Source: Culex pipiens pallens (lineage: Eukaryota; Arthropoda; Insecta; Diptera; Culicidae). Taken from it: a stretch of DNA of 64,000 nt. This document shows, piece by piece, positions 44,321 through 55,600 of this stretch. Each line of letters begins with the position of its first letter. Positions within the stretch are counted from its first letter, which is position 1. The notes under the pieces were generated by a model that was not told where the DNA came from, made no database searches, and saw only the letters and a list, made by a program, of their open reading frames with translations. The translations under genes were made by a program, and so were the position numbers. The stretch lies in NCBI RefSeq assembly GCF_016801865.2, contig NC_068939.1, forward strand, positions 62,651,273 through 62,715,272. The letters are read 5' to 3'.

Positions 44321-45577
44321 TTTTGCCTTCCTCACTGAGGTAAGGCTATAATCCTGCTCTAAAATTGAACTTTTTATTCAAAGCTCGAAAACCCACCTTG
44401 ATGTATACATATCGACTCAGAATCGAAAACTGAACCAATGTCTGTGTGTATGTGTGTGTGTATGTGTGTGTGTATGTGACCAATAATGTCACGCAGTTTT
44501 CTCAGCATTGGCTGAACCGATTTTGACCAAACCAGTCGCATTCGACTTGGTTTAGGGTCCCATACGGTGCTATTGAATTGTTTGAAGTTTTGATAAGTAG
44601 TTCAAAAGTTATGTATAAAAATGTGTTTTCGCATATTTTTGGAAGTTGAATAAATGGCAGTAAACTGAACCAAACATCATCATGTTATACATCGTTAGTT
44701 AGGTAATTGAAAGACCTTTCCAATGAGCCCAAATCGATAATCTGGCAACCCTGTCTCGAGTTATAACCACTTAAGTGATAATTATGTACTTTTTTGTAGC
44801 CGGATCTCACTTAAATGTATGTAAACAATGTCCGGATCCATCATCCGACCCATCGTTGGTAAGGTAATCAAAAACCCTTTCCAACGAGTCTAAAACATAG
44901 ACGATCTGGCAACCCTGTCTCGAGTTCTGACCACTTAAGTGACATTTATGTACTTATATGTAGCCGGATCTCACTTAAATGTATGTAAACAATGTCCGAA
45001 TCCATCATCCCACCCATCGTTGGTAAGATAATCAAAAGACTTTTTCAACGAGTCTAAAACATTGAAGATCTGGCAACCCTGTCTCGAGTTCTGACCACTT
45101 AAGTGAAATTTATGTACTTTTTTGTAGCCGGGTCTCACTTAAATGTATGTAAACAATGTTCGGATCCATCATCCGACCCATCGTTGGTTAAAACCTTTTC
45201 AACGAGTCTAAAACATTGACGATCTGGCAACCCTGTCTCGAGTTCTGACCACTTAAGTGATATTTATGTACTTTTTTGAAGCCGGATCTCACTTAAATGT
45301 ATGTGAACTATGTCCGGATCCATCATCCGACCCATCGTTGGTAAGGTAATCGAAAGTTTTTTCCAATGTGTCTAAAACATTGAAGATCAAGCAACCCTGT
45401 CTCAAGCTATGACCACTTAAGTTGCCACTTATGAGCCCTTGAGTGATATGGGTGTTTTTTGTATACCGGAACTCAACGAAATCAGACGAAATTTGTGCCC
45501 AAACCCATTATATCACATATCACCCATTGTTGGAAAAGAGTGAGGAAGGCACCAACCACATAGGTGGATTAAGTTAG
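44321..45577 (+). mobile_element. Variable-length hairpin-ended element, copy 4 (intermediate)
   Basis: It has the same head (ttttgccttcctcactgagg, then aaggctataatcctgctcta) and tail (gaggaaggcaccaaccacat, then aggtggattaagttag) as the 13989 copy. It holds about five 164-bp units, marked by ccggatctcac or cgggtctcac at about 44803, 44965, 45127 and 45285 plus a first diverged unit. TTTT runs stand at both flanks. No nested insertions were seen. Confidence 0.7.
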
Positions 45578-46587
45578 TTTTTATTCGATTAATTTGACTT
45601 CATTAGTGATCGTCAAAATAGATAAACTTTAATTTGAAGTAAACGCATCGAGAACTGTTATAAAATTTTAATTCAGTTTTTATCCGTATCCGTACAAGTT
45701 TTTTTTTATGGTCGTTTGTTTCTCTTTCCAAAGAAGTGGATTTTCCTTAAGATTTTTCAATGTTTTTCGGTTGAGTCAAGTTTCGGTGTAGTTCATTTTC
45801 GGGTGGAGTTCAGTTCCGGTGGATCGCTTTTAATATGGATTGGTTCCTGGTTTCTGCTGTTCCGGCGCGTTTCTTTTACGGTGGACTTCTGCTGCAGTGG
45901 AACTTTTCTGGCGGTTTTTCGGTTTCCAGCTGGGGCGACAATTTTTTTTTTAGAAACAATCAATCAAAAGAAAAACTGATGAGGAGGATTGTGGAGATAA
46001 CAGCCTGTCTTCCAAGAGCAACAATCGAGGCGTTGGGGAACAACACTATCCGGCTATATCGAGTTGGACCCGAAAGTTCATCTGGTTGCTGTAGCATGAA
46101 GTTGAAATATTCAAATGGACCTGGATTCTTCATTCTGTGAGCTCGTTCTATTACAAACACAAAAAATATTTCACTTTATTTAACACGTTAACAAAACAGT
46201 TAAGTCATAACCACGCCAATATAACTAAATACGCGGTAGGGTACTACCCTGCTCGTTCGCTGTGAGTGTTCGATTGACGGCACTCATACCCTAAATACCC
46301 TAAATGTCGTGACGATCAAACAAGGGCATCTGTGTGATGAGTTCCTACACCTGTTAGAAATTTCCGTTGCTTTGGGGGGATCGGAAATTTCTTTTGATAT
46401 AAGCACTTATATTTGTAACAACAAAATTCGTACAAAGAAACTTATGTACGTGGGTGTACAGATTACTGAACATAAGATGACGAATTGTTTAATCAAGCGA
46501 TCACCTATGAACTGGACCAAGCTGCCGGCGGGTATGATAATTATTCATTCATTCATTCATCCTTACAAGTTTATTTTTATCATATAT
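45578..46587. other. Unclassified, possibly retroelement-derived sequence
   Basis: 45700-46140 has GC-richer text with a 101-codon frame and no domain. 46170-46330 (ccacgccaatataactaaat, cgcggtagggtactaccctg) contains a short palindrome GGTAGGGTACTACCC and resembles retroelement untranslated sequence. A (CATT)n run is at 46540-46560. I could not find matching ends. Confidence 0.25.
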
Positions 46588-47525
46588 GGGTCATTCAAGG
46601 TCACTAGACCTTCACCGATTTGGACCAAACTCGAAGGGAACGCTCATCTATCGATAGTTAATCCTCTATTTTTGGCACCTCCATTTTTTTTTTGACGATT
46701 TTCTAAAAAACTTTTTTTTTGTCAATCATAAGTTTGCAACTTTTTGAGCAAAAGACTTTCGACAGAATGTTTTTTATAAAAAATGTACAAGAAATTCGGT
46801 TAGAATAAAAACATAACCCTTATATGCTTCCTAATATTTTATTTTAACGTTTTAAGTATTTAAATTAAATTTTGACCAATTCCTCATATTTATTTTTTAT
46901 TTTATCACTATCGAGTTCCCATGACAATTTAATATAATAATCAATGTAAACTTCAAACTTAAATAAACTATTTTCGAGTTACAGCGATTTTACTGAAAAA
47001 AGTTTGATTTCGCGCAGCACTCGGAAGAACATGGTGTACTTTTCAACAAAAAGGGATGAATCCCGTATAGTTCGGTTTTTATATGTGTGAAACTTATTTC
47101 GGATTTGAATTCATAAGACAGACACTGTATCTCGCCAATAGTTCATTTTAGTTTGAGGTTTACATTGATTATTATGTAAAATTGTCAGGGGAACATGATG
47201 ATGATAAAATTGAAAATTAAGGAATTGGTCAAAACATAACATAAATGTTAAAATATGATATTAGGGAGCATTTAAGGGTTAAATTTTTATTTTTATCGTT
47301 TTTATCTGTCGAAAGTCTTTTGCTCAAATAATTGTAAAGTTAAAAGAAAAGGGTTTTATTAGAAAATCGTAAACAATAGGGCGGTGCCAAAAATAGAGAA
47401 ATAGTCCAATCAGCACCAAACTTGGGATTTCTGTTAACTACCGATAGATGAATGTTCCCTCCAAGTTTAGTCCAAATCGGTGAAGGTCGAGTCAAAAAGT
47501 GTACCCAGTTGGCCTGGAATTACCC
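46588..47525. mobile_element. Palindromic MITE with GGGTCATTC / GAATTACCC ends
   Basis: It starts GGGTCATTC and ends GAATTACCC, with ATAT on both sides (46584-46587 and 47526-47529). Arms pair along much of their length: ccttcaccgatttggaccaa against ttggtccaaatcggtgaagg-type sequence, 'tatcgatagtta' against 'taactaccgata', and agtctttcg-type words. It shares end type and flanks with the 37602 MITE, but its interior is unrelated. No protein is encoded. Confidence 0.65.
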
Positions 47526-47529
47526 ATAT

Positions 47530-49222
47530 ACCACTTTATTACAAAAAGGAAAAGTTTAGTTCCTGCTGTCAGTTTTTTAATCATCGTTTCTAAGAAAATT
47601 AGAATTTAGAATAGAACAGAATCAAATGTAATCAAATTGATTCAAAAGACATTTTAAACATAACAAAAGTTTTTAAAAGAACAAAAAGCAGAATTTGAAT
47701 GATTAGATAAATAAGCAAAATTGGATTGCTAATGGATAACAACAAATAAATGATTCTTATTATATTTTTCATAAAAACTTAAGAAATGATATCGAGCTTA
47801 TTTTAGGCATTGAGACAGTCATTTTTTTATTATAATATTAAATAAAATATTACACCCTTTTCAAATGTTTGTTTTGATTTCAAATTTTCAAAATATATGT
47901 GTTTAGAGTTTAGAGACTTAATCGAATCAGCGATGAAGGATTGAAAAATTTATGTTATCAAAATAAACCTGGACACAAGTTTATCAAAATTATCAATAAA
48001 AATATCAATTGGCTCGTAAATCAATCCAAATTTTTTATTTTATTCAATTGTATTGATTTGTATTGAAAGGTTGACCAAACAAATTTGAAATGAAAATTGA
48101 TGTTAGAATTCATCAAATGACATAGATTTGAAATTGACAAATTAACAAATGTTCAAAAATGTTCCATGGTTTTCCCAAAAAAAAGCTCAGCAATTTTTTG
48201 AAAATTCACCTCAAACACTAAAACATTGTGTAGTAAACACCTCGTGAAGCTACCCTCACAAATGGTAGTTTGTGGATGATGGCTGCTTGCTCGTGTTTGC
48301 ACCACTTTCTAGCTGGCTCGCTGCTCCGGTGAGATACACTTCAAAATATTCTTCCACCTCGGTGGGCATAATCCTAATGCCGGTGTGAATGGGCTGTGCA
48401 CGATGCGTGCAGCACACCAACAAGGGGGAGGGGGTGTTGTTGCATCGTGGGAGTGCGGGGCCGGTTACTGAGCTGGCACGCGGTGACTCTTGAAAGGACG
48501 ATAACAGTGTGTGTTTGTGTGCGGTTTTACACGGTGGGTTCGTTGGAACATTGAAATAAAGATTCCGACAAAATATTCAAAAAACAGCTTTTTAAGCACA
48601 CCGTGCCGTGTGGTGTGCGTTGAGTTTGCGGTGCACTTTGGTTGGGGGGAAAGCAGGTTGTCCAGGTCCCGAGGGCACCAAACTATCCGGTTGATGCCAA
48701 AGCTTTGCTGTCTGCCATTGCAGCTCTTCGTTGAAGCTTGCAGTGTAGTGCACAGTGCGGTGGCATGGACGGACGAATGATTATCATTTCATTATCATCA
48801 TCATAATCATCATCGTCATCATCGGTTTAACATCACTTTTAGTCGGCAGCTGCTGCTCTAGCTGGAAAAGCAGTAGCAGTTTGTGCAAACTCTTCTACTC
48901 TCCGGTTCCAAACTAACTGTTTGAAGCTTGAGTGCGCTTTTTGCCTATTTATATAATCGTTATTATCTCATAAAACAATATTATTTTACTCGTTGTTCTT
49001 CGGTCATGGTCGGGTTGTCTTTGAAGAGGTGGATTCAACTGCTGACAGATTATCTCTGGTTTTGTTATCCGATCCTGGAAGTATACCATGTTATGCCAAA
49101 AGAACATATATTTGATTGGTGTTCTTTGTTAGCTTTCTATCATTAAACTGATTTAAAATTGGGTACTGTCAACATATTTTTTTAGCTCAGCTTTTGTTAT
49201 TCGAAAGAGGGAATTTGCCACC
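47530..49222. other. AT-rich then GC-rich host-like sequence, no gene
   Basis: 47530-48230 is AT-rich. 48240-48920 is distinctly GC-richer, with no window repeats apart from an ATC trinucleotide run at 48787-48825, and it could be regulatory. An 89-codon frame at 48511 has no domain. Confidence 0.35.
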
Positions 49223-49294
49223 GGGACCGTCTGGGATGAAACCCAGGCCGACTGAGTGAGAGGCAACCACGCTTACCCCTACACCGCGGGTCCC
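49223..49294 (-). repeat. 72-nt tRNA-like pseudogene or SINE head
   Basis: On the minus strand the ends GGGACCC and CGGTCCC form an acceptor stem with 6 of 7 pairs, and CTGGG...CCCAG forms a T-arm. The length (72 nt) is that of a tRNA, and GTGTAGGGGTAAGCG resembles a D-arm/box A. Box B (GGTTTCATCCC) is degenerate and the anticodon stem does not pair, so it is not a working tRNA. No CCA and no tail are evident. Confidence 0.5.
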
Positions 49295-50313
49295 AGCTTA
49301 GCACAAACATATTAATTTTATCGATTAAATTTTGAAAGTAATTACTTTTCCAGTCATTCTATTGAGACAAATTGGCTTACTCATTAACTTAAAAAATACC
49401 GTGCCAAAATGTTCATTTTAGCATTCATTTCAATTTTACAGCAATTTTATCAAAAAGTTATTCTTTGACACTGTTTGGAATTTTTAGTTAATCAAACACA
49501 TGAATGAAAGACTAAAGCGTGGAAAAAATAAAAACTGAAAAGAATACAAATTGATTCCATTTTTCATCCCAAATTCGAACATCACACCGTTTTCTTGCAA
49601 AGGAAGGATCCGTGAAAAAGAACGCCAGTATGGTGGTGAAATGTTTCTCCCTGAAGGCAACAAACCCGTGCTCCCAGCAACAACCAAAAAAGGAAAGAGG
49701 TGATATATTCTGCGCAAATTTGGGTACAATTTACACCATAATTTGTGATAATAAATTTAGGGGCACCACCTCCGACGAGGAGCACAAAAAGGTGTTGTGC
49801 TTTGCTTGGTGATTTCGGGCAAACATGGGAAAAGCATTTCATTCAAATTGGAGAGCAGCGTTGAAAGTGAACGTTGCCTGAGAAATGTTTGATGATGGCG
49901 TGAGAACGCTTTCACGTGGGATGGATTGACTAAGATATTATTTATTTTTCTTTTTGAACTTTTCCTTAAAACATATACAAATATTTTTCAACCCAGCAAA
50001 TGACAGCAAAACATCATCACAATATTCAAAGTAACTTTTACCAGATCAATCCTTATTTTTTATTAACATCACCAAAGCCACCCCCTTAAGACGCAATCAC
50101 ACACACTCAATAACTGTCATGGTGTGACTTCAGGTGTTATCTACCCTTCCACCATGCTCACAATCCACACCGTCAAAACCACCCGTCATCCACACACGCA
50201 CACACTTTCTGCCGTTGTCGTTGCCAAGCCCTCTCAATCACGTTTCAAACTTTGGTCTCCCTTCCCCCAAAATCAACTGACAGACTTTCAATCTTTTGGC
50301 CTCTCGACAGCTT
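49295..50313. other. Unique sequence, no gene supported
   Basis: There are short frames on both strands near 49480-49840 without domains. 50080-50300 is C-rich and host-like. Confidence 0.35.
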
Positions 50314-50538
50314 CACAGAAAAAAAAATGATGGTAATATTCATCAGGAAATGGTGACAGATTTTGTGGCAAAATAAATGATAAATTTTACCTTAGAAAAT
50401 GATGAATTTTCATCAGTTTTTGATGAATATTCATCAGGTTCACATTTTTACACATTTTTTATGTAATATTACACAAATAAAGAGGTAATATTCAACCTAC
50501 CTATTTTCAACATTCTAAAAATTCATTTTTTTTCTGTG
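50314..50538. mobile_element. Complete CACAGAAAAAAAAT MITE (225 bp)
   Basis: It starts CACAGAAAAAAAAATGATGG and ends TTCATTTTTTTTCTGTG, inverted repeats of about 14 bp, with TT on both sides. The interior repeats gatgaattttcatcag-type words that are themselves palindromic. It is the reference copy for the pieces at 23697 and 41961. Confidence 0.7.
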
Positions 50539-50869
50539 TTGAATAACTGACTGCTTCCGGTGTGGGTGTGTGCTGTGTGATGTGTGATATCACGCAACTT
50601 TTCCATTATGGTCATACGCACAATAGGAGGATAATCTCTTGGGGAGATGGTAAATTTTACATTCGAACTAATACATCCATATTAGAGCAGGTTTCTCGTA
50701 AAGAGAACGAAGTTAAGAAGGTTTGATGTTTATTATTATTATATTTTTAAATACAAAAAAAATATTATTCTGGGAAACATAAATTGCTGAAAAACCCCTA
50801 TTTGCAACACAGTACAATAAAATTGTTATTGTTTGATATTACCACTTGTATGATGCACTCTGAACTCCA

Positions 50870-50967
50870 TAAATCGTCGCTCACCTCACCTCGAAAAATG
50901 AACTTTGGCCTCTTAGACCTACCTTCATTTATACATATCGACTCAGAATCCAATTCTGAGCAAATGT
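50870..50967 (+). repeat. Head fragment of the hairpin-ended element
   Basis: The text gaaaaatgaact, agacctaccttcatttatac, atatcgactcagaatc and tgagcaaatgt matches the heads of the copies at 4969, 13989 and 44321. It stops before the tandem part. Confidence 0.55.
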
Positions 50968-50974
50968 AATGCCA

Positions 50975-51640
50975 TGATTCGAATTCCCGGACGCTTCGAA
51001 ACCCGGACACCTCATCTTGTTTCATCAATTATTTGGATATAAGTTCGCATTATGAATGTCAAAACTGTGTAATATGATGAATTCTAACATCAACTATCAT
51101 TTACAGTTTGTTTGAACGCTGTAGTTAATGTCAAAACAATTAAATAATATAAAATTATAAGATTACCAAAAATGCGAAACATTTCACGTGAAATATTTCA
51201 TAGGCGTCCGAAGCACCGGGAAGGCAAAGCAGAAATTCATGGTTTTGATTTCCTTAAATTCTAGCAAATTTTTATATAAAACAACGATTGTTTTGATGTT
51301 AACAGATTATTTGAGAGCTAAAGAATGCCATTCACTAACATTTCAGTCCAAATTTGTGCGATTCATTTGCAAAAACGAGTGTCCGGAATTCGAAGCAAAA
51401 GTGTCCGGATTTCGAATCAGCTTTTATCAGTGTCCGGGATTCGAAACACAACAAGTCGTTTTAATTTTCAAATTCTTATGAAAAATTGATAGAAAAGACA
51501 TATTTTACATGCATTCTCTTAAAACTGACTGTTAATACTACATCCAGATAATATTTCTTCATTTCCATCTTATTACATGATGTTTTGTCAGCTATAACGA
51601 AAATGATATGCTACTAAGTGTCCGGATTTCGAATATTGAT
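50975..51640. repeat. Repeat-like segment with six GTGTCCGG..TTCGAA motifs
   Basis: The 16-bp motif GTGTCCGGRWTTCGAA or a close variant occurs twice inverted at the left (50978-50994 and 50995-51010) and four times forward (51379, 51401, 51430 and 51618). The outer copies are inverted relative to each other, so the segment could be an inverted-repeat element of about 660 bp. A 97-codon frame inside includes the repeated words and has no other support. Confidence 0.45.
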
Positions 51641-51831
51641 TACTTTTTCAAAATGTCTTATGTACATAAGAAACTGTTGGCCCATTGGTTGTTATGCTTA
51701 TCAACCTCAATCTAAACCATTAGTTAATTAAGAGAACCAAAGTTAGTTTTAGTTTATTAAAGTTAATTGAATTCAAGCAGAACACACAATGTAACATTTA
51801 AAAAGACAATGTCTTAAATTACGATACGGAA

Positions 51832-51866
<35 letters not shown>

Positions 51867-51961
51867 AATAAAAAGTAATTTAGAAATACGCCAAGTGCTG
51901 GAAAAAATCAGTTTTACAACAAGTTGCTTGCAACATTTTTTGTAATCCCGAATAAACGCTA
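51641..51961 (+). repeat. Possible retroposon 3' end with (AAAT)n tail
   Basis: 51720-51830 (aagttagttttagtttatta to gtcttaaattacgatacgg) leads directly into about ten AAAT repeats (51830-51866), as at LINE 3' ends. No coding part is present, and it may equally be a plain microsatellite. Confidence 0.3.
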
Positions 51962-52609
51962 TGTTCGGACCGTAGTTCGGACAACTAGATTTTTAAAGCA
52001 GTTCTTTGTTGTAACAGCTTAAAACTAAAAAGTAATATTTATTTAGCATTGTGTGGGTTCAAGTGTAGTAAACAAACTCACATGAATAGTTTCCTTGTAA
52101 CTCCGTTAACCTCTTCTCACAGGCTAGCTTTGCTAGCGGAACTTCTGCGCGCTAATCGAAATAATCAAATATAAGGAACTTTGTGCGAAAACGAATTATT
52201 CTTTAACTTACATATCCGAAAACGGCTTTGCAGCCTTAATTCTGGCTAATTATCTCTACTCTTCGCCCCTTGCGGCCTCGAGCCACGCGGTGTAAGTAAT
52301 ATCGCTAATAAAAAGATTAATTATACAACTGTGCGCACAAATATTGTATCAAATGATCACTTACAACGAGATGAACAGTTTACAAACTGGTCACTGTTCA
52401 AAAAAGTTAATTATCGACGCAAATAAAGCAAATTATCTCCTGCACGAATTTCTGCTGTTGGTTAGGTGATAATACAATAGATTTTGTTTTTGATCTGGAC
52501 GAGCCGGCTTTCCGGATGCTCCGTCCCTTTTCTGCGTTCTTCTTTCAACTAGCATTTCGGCTGGCGTGTTTCGCGTGCTGCACTAGGACGGTTCATCGCG
52601 GTGCCAACA
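51962..52609 (-). repeat. BEL/Pao 3' LTR (648 bp)
   Basis: It holds the last 61 bases of the coding frame, so the polyprotein C-terminus is LTR-encoded. A TATAATTAA word and an AATAAA signal (plus-strand tttatt, about 52037) are present. The perfect hairpin GCTAGC-aaa-GCTAGC lies at about 52122-52136. It contains 60 bp (52155-52214) absent from the 5' LTR. Confidence 0.9.
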
Positions 52610-55600
52610 TCGCCCCGCCCCGTAACTCTGGTGGGTGGAGCCTCCTTCGCACCAGTTTTACGCTCCTGAATCTCAAGCACCGCTAGTTTGCTCACCGGCC
52701 GCTTCAGCTCACCTCTGCTTGTCCTCACCATCGCCTGCCGAATGCGTCCATCGGCACCCTTGAAGACCTCCGTCACGATACCCCGGACCCAGTTACCGCG
52801 ATTAGCGCCTTCCACGACGTAGACGACATCTCCACACGCGATAGGCTCCGCCTCCGCGTGCCACTTCGTCCGTTGGTTCAGGGTCGGAAGGTACTCCGCA
52901 ATCCAGCGTTTCCAAAAACAGTCAGCAAGGAGTTGCAACCGCTTGTAGTAGTCTCGGAGAGCTTCGGCTGGACTGGTCGATTCAGCGCGTTGAGCTCCGC
53001 GGTCGTTAGTCGTCACTCCTCGCAAGAAATGGTTGGGCGTGAGAGCTTCGGTTGATCCTGCTTCGGTTGACAGGTACGTCAGCGGACGTGTGTTGATGAG
53101 ATCCTCCGCTTCCGCCAAACTGGTCAGCAACACTTCATCCGTCAGCTTCCTCCCGTCGTCGAACGCCTTCAGTGCTTCCTTGACCGACCTCACAAGCCTC
53201 TCCCAGGCCCCGCCCATGTGCGGCGCTGATGGTGGGTTGAAGTTCCAGCTCGTTCTGGCGTCGGTGAACTCTTCTCTGCATTCCGCGTCCACGCGTACGA
53301 TCTCCTTACTCGCGCCCTGGAAGTTCGTGCCGTTGTCGCTGAAGAACTCGATGGGCATTCCCCTCCGGCAAGCGAATCGTCTGATAGCCATGACGCACGA
53401 CTGTGTGGTCAAGCTATGCACGACTTCTAGATGGATGGCACGCGTGGTCAAACACGTGAAGAGGCTGACCCAACGCTTTTCGGAACGCCGCCCGACCGTC
53501 ACTGCTACTGGGCCGAAGTAGTCGACCCCGGTGTAGCTGAACGCCCGCTGATATGGAGTCACACGCTGGACTGGAAGTGGTGCCATTCTCGGGATCGCCG
53601 GTACGCTTTTCTCCACCTTGCACTTCACGCACGCCGTCATCACCCGCTTCAGCTCGGCTCGTAGGTTCGGGATGAAGAAACGCTGTCGAAGCTCGTTGAT
53701 TGCCGTCTCGAAGTACGCGTGGCCCATCTTCTGGTGATAGTGCTCCAGCAGCTTCGTTGTCACGGGATGGCCTTTGGGCAGGATGACGGGAAAGCGAACT
53801 TCAAACGGAACCATGGTAGCTCGCTCAAGTCGACCGTCAACTCGCATCACTTTCTGCTCATCCAGGAACGGGGTCAGCTTGTACAGCACGCTGCTCTTCT
53901 CCAGGGATAGCTTCTTGTCCGCGGGGAGTTCGAGGTTTTTAAGGAGGGTCGTCACCTCGTCCGGAAAGTAGCCCGCTTGCGCCCATCTCCACAAGTATGT
54001 TTCCGCCATCTGGTATTCTTCCCGCTTCAGCGGGACTGGAACTACTGGCACGGTCCTTTTCACGAGCCCCTTCATCGCCTTCGAAAGGGGAAGTGCTTCG
54101 ATCGGCAAACCCTTTGCTTTTCTGCGACAATTGGAGCGAAATCGAGCCAGGCACGCCACGGATCTTACCATCACCGTCCAGCGAGAGAAGTTTTGAGGAT
54201 CGATGATTTGCTCGGTGACAATGATGCTGTGGTACAGCACACTCGCTCGCATCTCCTCGGGCGTGTTCAGCTGCACCTGCTGCTTCGAGATGGCCCACAG
54301 TCTCTTGGCTTCTTCGATGAATTCCGGCGCTCGTGACCATGGCCCGTCCTGCCGGAAACTGTGCTTGTTGTCCCACTTGGTGAGCATGTCAGCCAGATTC
54401 AGCTTTGATGGCACCTTCCGCCACTCGCTCTGCTTGGTCAGCGTCAGAATTTCGCCGACGCGAAAGGCAACGAATTGCTTATACTTTCGCTGGTCAGAAT
54501 GGATCCACGACAAAGCAACTTCAGAGTCTGACCAGATGAACCGTTCCGCAATCTTGAGGGTGTGGTTCTCCTGCACGAAGTTCATGAGTCTCGAGCCGAC
54601 CACATCTGACTGCAGTTCCAAGCGCGGGATGCTGAGTAGCTTCAGCGGTGCCACCTTTGACTTCCCGGACACGAGCGCGCAGATTGGGCCTACCGACGAC
54701 ATAATCCAGAAGAAGGCGACAGCACCGTAAGCGCACTGACTCGCGTCGCAGAACACATGAAGCTCCAACGTCTCGTAGTTCAGATCGTGCGCGCCCTGGA
54801 AGTAGTACCGCGGGATTCGAACGCCTTCGACTTCTTGCAGGCGACTCACCCAGCGCTTCCATTTCTCCCACGCTTCGTCGTCGACCGCCTTGTCCCAATC
54901 ACAGCCAGCCCGCCACAAGTCCTGGATCAAAATCCGCCCGAAGATCGTGAACGAGATCAGAAAACCTTGAGGGTCGAACAGGCTCATAACGCAGCTCGAC
55001 ACCACCCGCTTCGTGGGCCGCAGCTCTCCTTTCAAGTACCGCTCCAGATCCTCTCTCATCTCGGCCGAGAACAAGAACTCGTCGGTGCTCGTGTTCCACA
55101 CAATGCCCAGCACTCGTTCGTAACCGGTCGTCTTGTTTTGGCTGAGATGAACTTTCTGATCGGCTTTCTTCTCGCCCAGCGCGCTGACAACCTCGCTTGA
55201 ACTGGCCATCCAATTGCGGATCTCGAAGCCCGCTTTCGAGTGGATGAGTCTGACCTCCTTCGCCCGCTGAATCGCTTCGTCGACCGTCGACGCGCTGTCG
55301 TAGTAGTCGTCGACATAATGGTTCTCCACGATTGCCTTCGCCGCCGCGGGATACTGCTTCGAGAACTCCTCCGCGTTCTTGTTTTTCACAAACTGCGCGG
55401 CACACGGCGAGCAAGTTGCCCCGAAGGTGGCGACGTCCATGATGTACACCTCAGGCTCGGCCGTTGGGTCGTTCCGGAACAGGAACCTCTGGGCGTTCGT
55501 ATCCTCCTTTCGTATGCGCAGCTGGTGGTACATTTCCCTGATATCACCACCGAATCCGACAGGACGTTCACGGAATCGGAAGATCACGGAAGGAAGCGAC

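Noticed and set aside
44430..44480. Independent (TG)n microsatellite
   Set aside because: It is a standard part of the hairpin-ended element head (also at 14110), not a separate locus.
51830..51866. Origin or regulatory role for the (AAAT)n run next to the BEL LTR
   Set aside because: It is a simple microsatellite, possibly an old retroposon tail. Nothing supports a function.
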